Assembly (NCBI GenBank): GCA_000444245.1
Contig: ATSW01001327.1
Coordinates: 1 to 24,098 of the forward strand
DNA length: 24,098 nt
Source of the DNA: Botryllus schlosseri
Lineage: Eukaryota > Chordata > Ascidiacea > Stolidobranchia > Styelidae
Reading direction: 5' to 3'
Shown here piece after piece: positions 11,226-19,947 of this stretch. How positions within the stretch are numbered: the first letter of the stretch is position 1; every line of letters starts with the position of its first letter. Below the pieces are notes generated by a model. The model saw only the letters and a program-made list of their open reading frames with translations, had not been told where the DNA came from and ran no database searches. Position numbers and translations under genes: made by a program.

Positions 11226-11570
11226 TCTATTATGCCATCACAGTCGATTTTCAGCCACCCAAAAACGATGATGATCTTAGGCTAAATAAGGTGATCAAGA
11301 CAACTGCAAGACCCTCCTGATCCGATTTACCGGTATTGCTGATGGAGGCGGTATACCGCAACATCTCTGGAGCACCCTCACGGTTGAGACGGTTAAGATC
11401 TCGCGAGTAAGCTTCGGGCGTGTCGATTGTTATTATTTAAATTGTTGGGACTGTTATTTCGTGACCTCTACTGGAGATTGTCGCTACTCAAAAGATGTTT
11501 GAATCGCTCCAAATTCGAATTTTCCCACGGTGTGTCATATTTTACGCTGCGAGCAGTACATGTACGGCTT

Positions 11571-11815
11571 GATCAGATTGCAAGGACAAAACTATTCGGT
11601 GCCGTTATTCTGCTCCAAGGTTTTATCGTCGTCGATATTTTCGAGAGTCGCATATTGGTCAAAATTTCAAGTTGGTGTGTACTCGCGCGTACATGTGGCG
11701 CTTAATAACTCTGTACCCAAAAGCATCCCAATGCCCTCAAGCGATAGGCCTAGTAGACATTTACTGTTCTCTAGTATCTGCGAATACAGTTAGACGCAAT
11801 TCTGTAAATCACACT
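11571..11815. repeat. Diverged fragment related to family B
   Basis: Two blocks resemble B copy 1 in order: TGCAAGGACAAAACTATTCG against the B segment near 13819-13840, and CTGCGAATACAGTTAGACGC with the following AATTCTGTAAATCACACT against 13960-13992. No termini were found. Confidence 0.55.
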
Positions 11816-11969
11816 GTTTTGTATTGCTTTTGCATTCATTAGTCTCCGGGATCGTACCCATTTCAAAAATAAGAAATCTCACTACAAGAAAAACGAAGTT
11901 GAATTATTCTGCCCTAAAATACTGTACTTTAAAGAAATTTACTAGAATGTCTGAAAATTGGGAAGGGGT

Positions 11970-12005
11970 GAAAGTTTGGCCCTCTAGCACCCTGGCTACG
12001 CCAAT
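11970..12005. repeat. Terminal fragment of a repeat ending in GGCTACGCCA
   Basis: GGCCCTCTAGCACCCTGGCTACGCCA reads, on the other strand, like the CAGTGGCGTAGCCAGGG ends common on animal hAT-like repeats (last bases decayed). No partner end was found. It lies about 155 bp upstream of the FReD start codon. Confidence 0.4.
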
Positions 12006-12161
12006 AAAACAACCATCGCACAATACGAGAAGACGCAAGGTTTTTCCTGGGTCGCATCGAATGCCTCGAAACGACAGCCAATATAGTTGCCAGTTAACGA
12101 GGAGGTTTCTAACTTATTTTGCTTAACTGTCTGATGTTTAGCGTCTGGTTTTTAACATACG

Positions 12162-12305
12162 ATGAAATTCCTGATTCCTTCACTGCTGTTTTTATTTGTC
12201 TTCATCGCATCGCCTACGTTGGCAACAAACGTTAAGTCGTCACCTTTCAAAGAAATGGTTTGTAGCCAGTGCCAGAAATGGTGTGATGAAGGCGGAAGCT
12301 GGACC
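12162..12305 (+). CDS. FReD gene exon 1: signal peptide and short Cys-rich linker
   Basis: Codes for residues 1-48 and ends on a phase-0 donor (ACC|GTAAGT). It holds the signal peptide, then a linker with three cysteines (C34, C37, C41), ending GGSWT. The WCDEGGSWT stretch aligns with the family's YCDMxTDGGGWT. The roughly 30 residues that normally precede it (first Cys, then the G-x-Y-x-I-x-P strand) have no counterpart. This ATG is the only start that gives a signal peptide in frame. Upstream, TTTAG|CGTC at about 12138-12144 follows a pyrimidine-rich tract and could be a 5' UTR or spliced-leader acceptor. Confidence 0.85.
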
Positions 12306-15300
12306 GTAAGTTTAAGGCGCGATTTCTGTAAAGAATGAGATTTCTTATTGGTTTCATAAAAGGTTTTCCAGCGAAGAATTAAAGGAGACGTCAATTTCTA
12401 CAGAGGTTGGGATGATTACGTGAATGGATTTGGGAATTCACAAGGAGATTTTTGGTTGGGTATGACTTGGTGAATACTTCTTTCGTTGTCGATTCTATCT
12501 CATGTGTTGCTCCCATCCACTCATCACGGCTCAAAGGACGAGTCGTTATTCGAACGAACGTAAAGCGAGCTGTTGAGACTTGAATTATCATATGTCGTGA
12601 GCAGGGCTGTGGAGTCGGTAAATTTTACCACCGACTCCAACTCCGACTCCACACATTTTCCGTATACCTACTCCGACTCCTGAGTCTTTAAACGTACCTA
12701 CTCGGACTATTTTCTTAAGAGAACTCCGACTCCGACTCCAACTCCGACTCCAACAGTATTACCAATTTACTTTGAAAATTATATGCCACAGTGTCGGTTC
12801 ACTGATTATCATATAGGCTAACCATCAAGCATATGCAAACATATGATTAACGATGGCATACAAAATTGTTTCATTGTGGTACAGCTCGAATTATTCACTA
12901 TGCAATTAACATGAAAGAATGCATTTGTAAATATCCTTCCTTTTTTCATATTCTATATGTTTTTAAAACATGGACTCTGTAATGTCCTAATATGTATTAA
13001 TAACATGACATATATCCAATCCTGTTTATTTAAAATGTAGATGAAACAATCGAAGTGTAGCTCTTGTGTATGATTCATCAACCAATACATAAATGTAACT
13101 TACTAATTTTCTCATTACACACTATACTGATTACAACACACACACTCTCACTACTAATAAACATTGGTCATAAACGAAATTTAGGAAGTAGTCAAATAGC
13201 ATATGTTTAGTCTACGTGCACTTAGTCAAGTATTCAATGACTACGATTTGCAGTCTATCTTAATCATTTGTTCGACCCAAGCAGCTAAGCTACACTACAA
13301 ATATTTGTTTTTAATTTTGTCAAGTGGGAAGCAGCGTTTGGTAATATTTACCTCAATTTTGCTATTTTACGAAACCAGACAATGTATTTACTCTGTCACA
13401 GTATTAAGATATAATTCCAAAATTTGCGATTTTCTTCCTCTGTGCAACTGAATTGTAATTTGCAAATAATGTCCAATTTTATCTATATCAGAGGTGGCCA
13501 ACCCTTTCGGCCAGAGGGCCACATGAGATTTACAAGCCATTGCGCAGGCAGGCAACTGGAATGTTATTAACCTTTCATTATTCGTCCGATATGGGCGAAC
13601 CGAATTAGGTAACACTGAAAACAAGATTTATATTACCATACGCTTCAAACTTGATAATAATTATGTCATGAAAACTGCGTGTGTAACTGTGCAGGGTGCA
13701 GTCACGCCCTGGTCGCGCGAAGCGCGATGTTTTTCAAAGGTAATGAATGAATTCTATCGATAATTATATTACTTACATATATTGGGGGTCGCCTCTGTAT
13801 ACCACTGGGCTCATTTGTCAAGGACAGGATTATTCAGCGTTTAGACATAGCAATATATATCGACGGTTTCGGTTAACATGCCTCTATCATTTTGTGCAAA
13901 TCTTTCGTCGCCGACGATCTCGCTGCGAGCGCACAAGCGAATTCGCGAATCTTCTAACTGCGAATATAGTTAGACTCAATTCTGTAAATTACGCTAATTT
14001 CGAGAATTACCTCGCAGGCCACAGAAAACCTTCTCGCATGCCACATGTGGCCTTCGGGCCACGGGCAGGCCGCCCCTAATCTGTATCGTCATTGTTAACA
14101 ACGGTTGATGATACATAAAAATCCTATTGAAAATTATTTGAAAGCAATTGTTTTCATGATAAAGAAGTTGGAGTCGAAGTCAGGGTCATTTTAACAAAGT
14201 CCGACATCAGTCAGTATTTTTTCCATGACTCCGACTCCAGTCACTATAGTTTTCACGACTCCAAGTCCGATTCCGGCAAGCGAAAATTAGCCTAACTCCG
14301 ACTCCTACTACACAGCCCTGGTCGTGAGTGTTGTTCACACAGCAGTAATTCTTAACATTTTGAGACACTCTCGCGTTATGATGGTTACATTTTTGCTCCC
14401 CTTCTACTTATCGTACAAGAATGGAGCTTCTTGGAGGTACAGAACTTGAATATACACATGAATAGTAGAGCCGTTTCTAACGGGGAGGTGTGAATTCCCC
14501 CTCAGTAACAATTTTGACATTTTTAGGGGGAATCTGGGTTTAGGGTTGTATCGGAAGATACACTGCGTTCACAAGGTTTCTAGATTTATATGTTAGAACT
14601 GTTAAATATGAAACTAGTTCTTTACCATAGTCTGCTTCGTTGGTGGATTCAAAGCTAGGTGTCGTATATGCATAAATGCCTTCCATACACCCCCTGATAA
14701 AATGAGGCTCGCCAGACGATTTCGTTGGGCCCATGACAGCCTCTTTACCAAATTGCTACCAAGCAGGAAAAAGTCATGCCGAATTCAATTCAGCAAAATG
14801 CCGCTGGAGCAAATGTTCACCTTTTTAAGCCAACATATAAGCTAACGTGAAAAACATACCAAATTCATCGGTTCAACTCGAGGCCATATCAAGCGAGCTT
14901 GGTGATTTATTTTTTGTCAGCGTCTACTCGACTGGTACAAAACAGGACAAATCTGGCGGTACTTTACCAAAGTGCAGTGCGGTCTACATTCGACATAATT
15001 CGACCATATCTGAATATATTTGGCCATATATTGCTCAGTCAACAAATGTTTGTGCGTTAAAAGAACCAGTTTTTAGTCACCGGCAACTTTTCCATAGGGG
15101 GGGGGGGGATTTTAGTTCAAATATCGGCCAAGGGATCCACGATACGAAAAAGATTGAGAACCGTTGGAATAGTATATTCATATTGAAATGAACCCGAATA
15201 TTCTCGGCCCATAGGGCTCAGGGTAATCTTCAGCAACTATTAAAGATTTGGAAAGAACATTTGATGTCAACAATCGTATCACAAAATATGACGCCATCAG

Positions 15301-17385
15301 CGTCACCATCGGGAGGGGTAGCTCACACTTTCATCTGTGGAGTAGACCTTAATCAAAATACAAGCTTTGTCTACAAAAGAAGTCTGTTTACCATCTTAAA
15401 ATCATCATCGTCACCTTCATCATAATGAGGTGCAAATAAAGTGGCAACGTTGAGAATAAATGTATCTAGCCTATATGTTTGATGACATCATCAAGGTATA
15501 CCATACGAATTCTCGTCAACCATCTCATTGTGAAATAAAGCAGCATTTGCCCTACATCACTGCTGCAGACGATAGCAAAATTGTCTAAAGAACTCAAGCG
15601 CAAGGCACGTCAATATTTCTACTGTCCACATCATCAGAGCTATAGTCAAAGTGGTAAAGAAATCTACTTAAGTACGAGTAGAAGTAGTGCTATTTGAAGC
15701 AGCCAAAACTACTCCAAGTAGCTTTATACTCACGTATGAAAGTCGTTTAGAAAAGCAGTCATTTATACGCCATCACTGACTGACAAAAGCTGGAAAGCGA
15801 CTGATGCAGGCGGTGCGGAGAGCTGGGTCCGTGGTACTATATCCCCGGAGGAACAAATTTTCATGAGCATAAAATTAGACTTTCAGGAGTAAGTTTTGAA
15901 AGTGGAGGAAGTTACTTGAGTAGTTCGTAAAAGTGAAATAACTTCGGTATTACTGAACCCCGAAGTATGGATAATATAAATTGAATATCACGTTAGTTTA
16001 TGACACTCAATTTTCTTTCAGGCCTGGAACCAATGCATCAATTGACAAAGACAGGAAACATGGAGTTGGAAATCAAAATGATCAAGAGAAATGGAATCTA
16101 TTGGGTTGCTAAATACAGGTGGATACATGAGGCTTGCAGTTGTGCTTTGTTCGATTTACCTTCAGACACGCCACAAAAAGTCTGGACAGAGTTATTGCAT
16201 CATAAAGCCGTGATCATTTATTCTTTCTTTGTTCCAATTCCAATTCGTCGCCGATTCTGAATCCCAAAAAACTGTTTATTACCTAAACTAAATTTCTAAC
16301 GTTCTTTCAAACGAGCTAAACGCAGTTCATATTTCGTTCTTTTTCTATCAGCCCTATTTTTTTTAATTTACTTTCAGACACAGTAAGAAATCTGAATATT
16401 TTATTATGGATGACTTGCATGGCATGGTACGAGAGTATGGTACGGATCGCGATTTCGGTATGGGAATGTGCAAGTATGGTATGGAAATTATTTCCATACT
16501 TCCATACTTTGACAGTTTTGCCAGAACTATGAAAATGATCCTACTTTCGATTAAACATATCGATTACACACCTAAAAAAATCGGTCACTGGCTGGTCTAT
16601 GTTCAAATCTCAAATTGAGACTGAGACACCCCATTGGACATCTATTTGAAGATAAAAAAAAAAGCTGTGTAACGCGTATACGAAGGAAAATAATATTGTT
16701 TTAATCTGAATATGATAGAATTGAATGATATTCGACCGCTATCGCGTTACAGCTTATATTTCGCTTATTGTAGCTTGCACTGTAAACTACCAAGAGGGAT
16801 TTTAAAATCGTAGACTCTGACTGAGAATGTAGTAGTTACATGAATGTATATATCCGTTTGTTGAGCTTGTCTATCATTTCCAGAGGTTTGGCTCGGATAA
16901 TCATCACGCTATATTCCTTTTACCTATAAGCATCATAGATATACTCGCTTCGTAACTGAAATTGGAGCGATACAGAGCACGGGCAAACTTTTGAAGCGTC
17001 GTTATTTCAGTAAATCCATAAAAACCCGACATATTTCACGATCGATAACAGATAATCAATTCCCATTTCCAGCGATTTCCGCATCGGCCCCGGGTTCGAC
17101 AAGTACAGACTGCACGTATCGGGATACTCTGGGAATGCAACCCAAGATGGTCTCTCATCTCATAGCGATCACCAATTCTCGACGAAAGACGCGGATCACG
17201 ACACTGATCCGTCAAAGAATTGCGCTTCTACCTTCGAAGCAGGCTGGTGGTATCACGCATGCGCCACCAGCCATCTGAATGGAAATTTCCACGGAACAGG
17301 CGGGAAGGAAATTTGGTGGGGCGCCATCCCGTGGATCAAAAACGACCTGCGCTTCTCGGAGATGAAGTTCCGGAAAAGATCGTGA
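12162..17385 (+). CDS. Secreted fibrinogen-related domain protein (ficolin/FREP-like), four exons
   Basis: Joining 12162-12305, 12363-12459, 16022-16118 and 17073-17385 gives 651 nt, one open frame of 216 residues plus TGA. Residues 1-21 look like a signal peptide (hydrophobic core at 4-16, likely cleavage after PTLA). The fibrinogen C-terminal domain follows: WTVFQRR at 47-53, [17 protein letters not shown] near 57-73, FWLG at 78-81, HQLT at 86-89, [12 protein letters not shown] at 123-134, an acidic calcium-type loop (D152, D154, D156, D158), the conserved pair C163 and C176, and the closing RFSEMKFR. N134 lies in an N-glycosylation sequon. Family members are secreted lectins that often bind acetylated sugars in innate defence; ligand binding here is inferred. 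No collagen region or coiled coil is present, and the usual N-terminal sub-domain is nearly absent. No canonical AATAAA lies within several hundred bases of the stop. FReD identity is secure; whether the gene is expressed is unknown. Confidence 0.9.
12363..12459 (+). CDS. FReD gene exon 2
   Basis: Codes for residues 49-80 plus the first base of codon 81. Intron 1 before it is only 57 bp (12306-12362) and ends AAAAG|GTTTTC. The exon reads [20 protein letters not shown] and on through [12 protein letters not shown], the most conserved part of the fibrinogen fold. The donor is TTGG|GTATGA, phase 1. Confidence 0.9.
12602..14320. mobile_element. Non-autonomous hAT-type element, family A copy 1 (with nested B)
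   Basis: The ends are inverted copies of CAGGGCTGTGGAGTCGG (right end reads ...CACAGCCCTG). A perfect 8-bp TSD, GTCGTGAG, sits at 12594-12601 and 14321-14328. CAGGG termini and 8-bp TSDs are typical of hAT transposons. Both sub-terminal regions are arrays of a GACTCC/GGAGTC hexamer. No transposase frame is visible. A family B element interrupts it at 13489-14078, so family A sequence alone is about 1.1 kb. Confidence 0.88.
13489..14078. mobile_element. hAT-type element family B copy 1, nested in A
   Basis: The left end is CAGAGGTGGCCAACCCTTTC and the right end GGCAGGCCGCCCCTA, inverted and slightly decayed. The flanking octamers ATCTATAT (13481-13488) and ATCTGTAT (14079-14086) match at 7 of 8 positions. 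It is about 290 bp shorter than copy 2 because of a simple internal deletion near the right end. It carries the perfect hairpin TCGCGC-GAA-GCGCGA at 13713-13727. Confidence 0.85.
14468..15166. mobile_element. TSD-flanked hAT-like element
   Basis: A perfect octamer, GAATAGTA, sits at 14460-14467 and 15167-15174. The right end reads TTGAGAACCGTTG, a variant of the common hAT terminus CAxxGGTTCTCAA on the other strand. The left end, GAGCCGTTTCTAACGG, matches it only loosely. Inside, ATTCCCCCT at 14494-14502 and AGGGGGAAT at 14525-14533 form an inverted pair, and a run of G lies near 15100. The open frames inside show no known family. Confidence 0.65.
15643..15956. repeat. Possible repeat with ACTTAAGTAC-type ends
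   Basis: The left part (AGTGGTAAAGAAATCTACTT, then AAGTACGAGTAGAAGTAG) and the right part (GAAGTTACTTGAGTAGTTCG, ending ACTTCGGTATTACTG) are roughly inverted. They resemble the ACTTxAGTAC-rich ends of repeats seen in many animals. No TSD is visible and the edges are approximate. Confidence 0.35.
16022..16118 (+). CDS. FReD gene exon 3
   Basis: Follows a good acceptor (TTTTCTTTCAG) after a 3,562-bp intron and restores the frame from exon 2, giving [20 protein letters not shown], then IYWVAKY. This matches the FReD segment around the family's 'HxLTxxGxxELRI' motif. It ends on a phase-2 donor (TACAG|GTGGAT). Its 97-nt length equals that of exon 2. Confidence 0.9.
16119..17072 (+). other. FReD intron 3
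   Basis: This phase-2 intron lies between KYR/S and the exon 4 DFRIG. It contains a run of GTATGG-like repeats with an inverted counterpart near 16410-16510. A false acceptor-like site at 16380 opens a frame with no FReD similarity. I see no further exon in it. Confidence 0.8.
16479..16499. repeat. Perfect short palindrome in a GTATGG-rich tract
   Basis: GTATGGAAAT is followed by one base and then its exact reverse complement ATTTCCATAC. Direct GTATGG/GTACGG units lie at about 16427-16484, and more CCATAC units at 16500-16510. It looks like the tip of a repeat-derived hairpin. No TSD was found. Confidence 0.6.
17073..17385 (+). CDS. FReD gene exon 4 (C-terminal sub-domain and stop)
   Basis: The acceptor TTCCCATTTCCAG joins exon 3 in frame as [16 protein letters not shown]. 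The exon carries the rest of the domain: the SGYSGNA strand, [17 protein letters not shown] calcium loop (one residue longer between D156 and C163 than in fibrinogen gamma), [26 protein letters not shown] and the terminal FSEMKFRK, stopping at TGA. The usual C-terminal cysteine pair is present. C-A-T-S-H-L-N-G resembles the acetyl-binding segment of ficolins and tachylectin-5, but the ligand is not known. Confidence 0.92.
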
Positions 17386-18204
17386 AATTGACTTTTGTAG
17401 ATCTCTGTGAAATCACACTTCGAAAAGGTCATCCCTCTCGTATGGATTTGACGTAACAGTGACATATGTAGCCTACGTATCATTCCTCCGTTCAATCAAT
17501 TCGACGTCGATCATTTTCGAGAAAAGCACCCGTGAACAACTTTATTATTTTTTGCATTTCTCCCAAGCAGGGCACGCCCTGGAGATACCGATCAGCGAGT
17601 ATAAGGACCCTTTTATAGTGTTTATGATCGTTTACGTTCGGTCAAAGGTTTGCTTGTTGAAGATAAAGTGATTGTTTGAACACGACAGTGGTCAGGTGCC
17701 GCTAAACCAGGGGTTACCAACACGCGACGATTGGCGGTCGGATGCGACATATTTTCCCTTTACGCAGCTCATTGAGGTTAGATTGCCGGACTAGAGGTCT
17801 ACTGGTTTAAAAGTTCTTTCGCATCCTCTAGTAGTTATTCGGGTTTCTTTTAGTGCGATGGCTTATTCAACTGTAAATGGTGTTTAGTATTGTTTATTGC
17901 TGGGGCGTTGACGTCACGAAAATCGTATATTTCAATGAATTAGGAGTGGTTTCATTGCCACATAAAGAATTTGATTCGTATTTTGGGAATAAGTGCGACA
18001 CTACCTTTCGATTCAGACCAGTTCTATTAAATTTGTTAGATCGGATCGCAAGATATAGGACTACCAATTATGCTGCTTTTAGCCGGCTCAGCTGCAGACT
18101 TCTCTTGGTATTTAAGTGCGAGGATTTGAGTCACGCATCTTTGCGTAGGTTGGTAATCTATAATGAGTTTTTCTGCCCTATTCTGCGTTGAATAACTTGG
18201 TCAT
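17386..18204. other. FReD 3' flank
   Basis: Probably begins with the 3' UTR. No canonical AATAAA occurs soon after the stop; AGATAAAG near 17660 is a weak substitute. A B-type terminus starts at 17708. A TGACGTCACGAAA site at 17911-17923 matches the one at 9368. Confidence 0.4.
17708..17760. repeat. Solo hAT-like terminus (B-type)
   Basis: CAGGGGTTACCAAC is identical over 14 bases to the inward-reading right end of B copy 2. No matching opposite end was found downstream, so this is probably a truncated element. Its inner edge is uncertain. Confidence 0.5.
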
Positions 18205-18237
18205 GTCGGGGTCAGGTCAGGTCAAGTCAAGTCTCGT
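18205..18237. repeat. GTCAAGTC-rich repeat, left piece
   Basis: A short run of GTCAGGTC/GTCAAGTC units. A matching tract lies just beyond the 18398-19494 element (about 19521-19605). Together they look like the two ends of one older D-like repeat split by that insertion. Confidence 0.45.
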
Positions 18238-18397
18238 CTTTCATACACAAGTGAACCGTAGTGGAATTATAATAAACATCACGCATCTTGATACACATAA
18301 AACAGTTAAATATATCGGTATCATTATTGATGATTAACTCAGTAGGTCTGACAGTTTTAGGATCAAGTAACTACCTTCGCGTTACAAGTCATCTAGG

Positions 18398-19494
18398 CAG
18401 TGGTTCTCAGCCTTTTTCACTTCGCGGACCGGTAAAATTTCTAAAAATGTCTCGCGGACCGGTGAACTTTCAAAATTGAAATGAAGCCAAAATGTAAAGT
18501 ATGCAACCGTTTTGGCAATTATATTGTGCTGGTGAGTGATATTTAGAGGGTTTTGATCGAAATCAAATGTCTTCATGATGGCATCCATGTGATTTTATGG
18601 TAGTGAGTCTGCTGAGTCGAGATTAAATTGCCTTGTCGAGATAAATGTGCTATTGCCGAGAGTCGTATACAGTCTTTCGCGCCGTAGGCAGTGGGTTTAA
18701 CCGACCACGCCAACTCGAATAATATTCTTCTCTTTGACAATATCGAGAGAAGAAGCGCTTCGGAGTCAAACCAAGCACCCTCTGTGGTGCTACGGCTTGC
18801 TTCTTGGCCAAGTCTACCATTGGCCTACTCAGGCTTCCACCATACCCAGGCTAGACTGGCAACTACGGATACAATGCGTACGAATTTATGGCACACCTTT
18901 CGGAGCCCATGCTAGCCTAAACTTCAATATGTGTTGGTTCGTCGTGGCGCGGTAATGGCTGACGCCGAAATGCCTATTTCTAGAAATCATGCGTATTTTT
19001 CGGAGAAGGGCACCTAATAATCAGGGCATTTCCTGACATTAAATCGCGCAAAGCGCGGAAAAAAATTGAAAATGTTAGCGAAAGTTTCAAAAATCTACGC
19101 TATGATTGATGTTAATTTGCAAAAATAACTTGGGGCCTTTTTAAAGCTCGGCCTCTCCAATTGGGTGGTTTGCGGTTACCCAGTTATGGTCCTTCACGAA
19201 ATGAATGAATAGAAAACGAATGATCGCGCGAACTGCGCTGTTTAGCGATGAGTCAGCTCGTATCTGTTCTGTACTTGTCACTGGCATGTCGTCAAATGAC
19301 ACGTCTTGAACTTCAGGTCAAATCAATTATGTTTCCAGCCCTAATGTTACCTCGCAAAGTTCTGAATCAGTTTAAAATTTGATGTTTCATTTATTTTATC
19401 AATGGACAAGCCTTCAACATCTTGAAATGGCATCTTGAAATTGCCTTGCAGACCAGCAGGAATGTCGTTGCGGACCGGAGGTTGAGAACCACTG
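18398..19494. mobile_element. hAT-type element with CAGTGGTTCTCARCCT ends, 1,097 bp
   Basis: The 16-bp inverted ends are CAGTGGTTCTCAGCCT and AGGTTGAGAACCACTG. GCGGACCGG repeats follow inside each end. The flanks ATCTAGG (left) and ATCTAGAG (right) look like an 8-bp TSD with one base lost. No transposase frame is seen. A hairpin, TCGCGC-AAA-GCGCGG, lies at 19044-19058. The element appears to sit inside an older GACTTG-rich repeat. Confidence 0.82.
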
Positions 19495-19520
19495 ATCTAG
19501 AGTCATTGCGCATTTTCACT

Positions 19521-19605
19521 AAAGTCAAGTCAAGTCACTCGATTTCTGAGGTGACTCGAGTCAAGTCAAGTGTCAAAGTAAAGTAAAGTCACGAGTCAAG
19601 TCACA
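19521..19605. repeat. GTCAAGTC-rich repeat, right piece
   Basis: Units of AGTCAAGTCAAGTCACTCG and GACTCGAGTCAAGTCAAGTG, with AAAGTAAAGTAAAGTC at the centre. It resembles family D sub-terminal sequence and pairs with 18205-18237. Confidence 0.5.
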
Positions 19606-19672
19606 ATTCGAATCGGGTAGTCTTTTCGAAGTGCTAGGTATGATTAAGTTATTGCATTCGCAATTTATTTTA

Positions 19673-19772
19673 AATCGAGGATCGAATATAGAATTGAATA
19701 GACATGTAAAATTGTGTTGTTTAATCGAGGACCGAATATAGACTTGAATAGACCTGTAAAATGGTGTTGTTT
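19673..19772. repeat. 50-bp tandem duplication
   Basis: Two adjacent 50-bp units (19673-19722 and 19723-19772) start AATCGAGG and end TGTTGTTTA/TGTTGTTT. They differ at only a few positions, so the duplication is recent compared with the transposons around it. Confidence 0.85.
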
Positions 19773-19947
19773 ATCTCACGCTAAACTACGTAAGTAACTA
19801 TGTGTGGAAACCCGAGGTTCTGTATTTGCCGTTTTGAATTCATATTGCGCGTGGTATGGATGGAGACCGCGCCTGACATTGTTGAGGGAGGGAGTTGGCT
19901 GAGGGGGAGAGAGCGTGATTGAAGATTGATGTGAGTGAGGATGTCTC

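Larger units (their letters stand above)
11226..12161. other. FReD upstream region
   Basis: Contains the B-like fragment and the repeat terminus already listed. A CCAAT motif lies near 12077-12081. No TATA box at a convincing distance could be placed, and the transcription start is not visible. Confidence 0.4.
12460..16021 (+). other. FReD intron 2 loaded with transposons
   Basis: This phase-1 intron (GT at 12460, AG at 16020-16021) is 3,562 bp long, against 57 bp for intron 1. It contains the family A hAT element with family B nested in it, a second TSD-flanked element at 14468-15166, and a possible third repeat near 15643-15956. Two elements with perfect 8-bp TSDs account for about 2.4 kb. 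Confidence 0.85.

Noticed and set aside
16380-16618. Extra FReD exon after an acceptor-like TTTACTTTCAG
   Set aside because: It would give [11 protein letters not shown], unlike the family, while joining exon 3 directly to 17073 gives [16 protein letters not shown], an exact family pattern in frame.
17220-17495. Open frames overlapping exon 4 in other phases and on the minus strand
   Set aside because: They are shadows of the conserved FReD exon and have no family pattern.
17700-19786. One large element with octamer CGCTAAAC at 17700-17707 and 19779-19786
   Set aside because: The sequence before the right octamer does not resemble an inverted copy of CAGGGGTTACC, so the match is probably chance.
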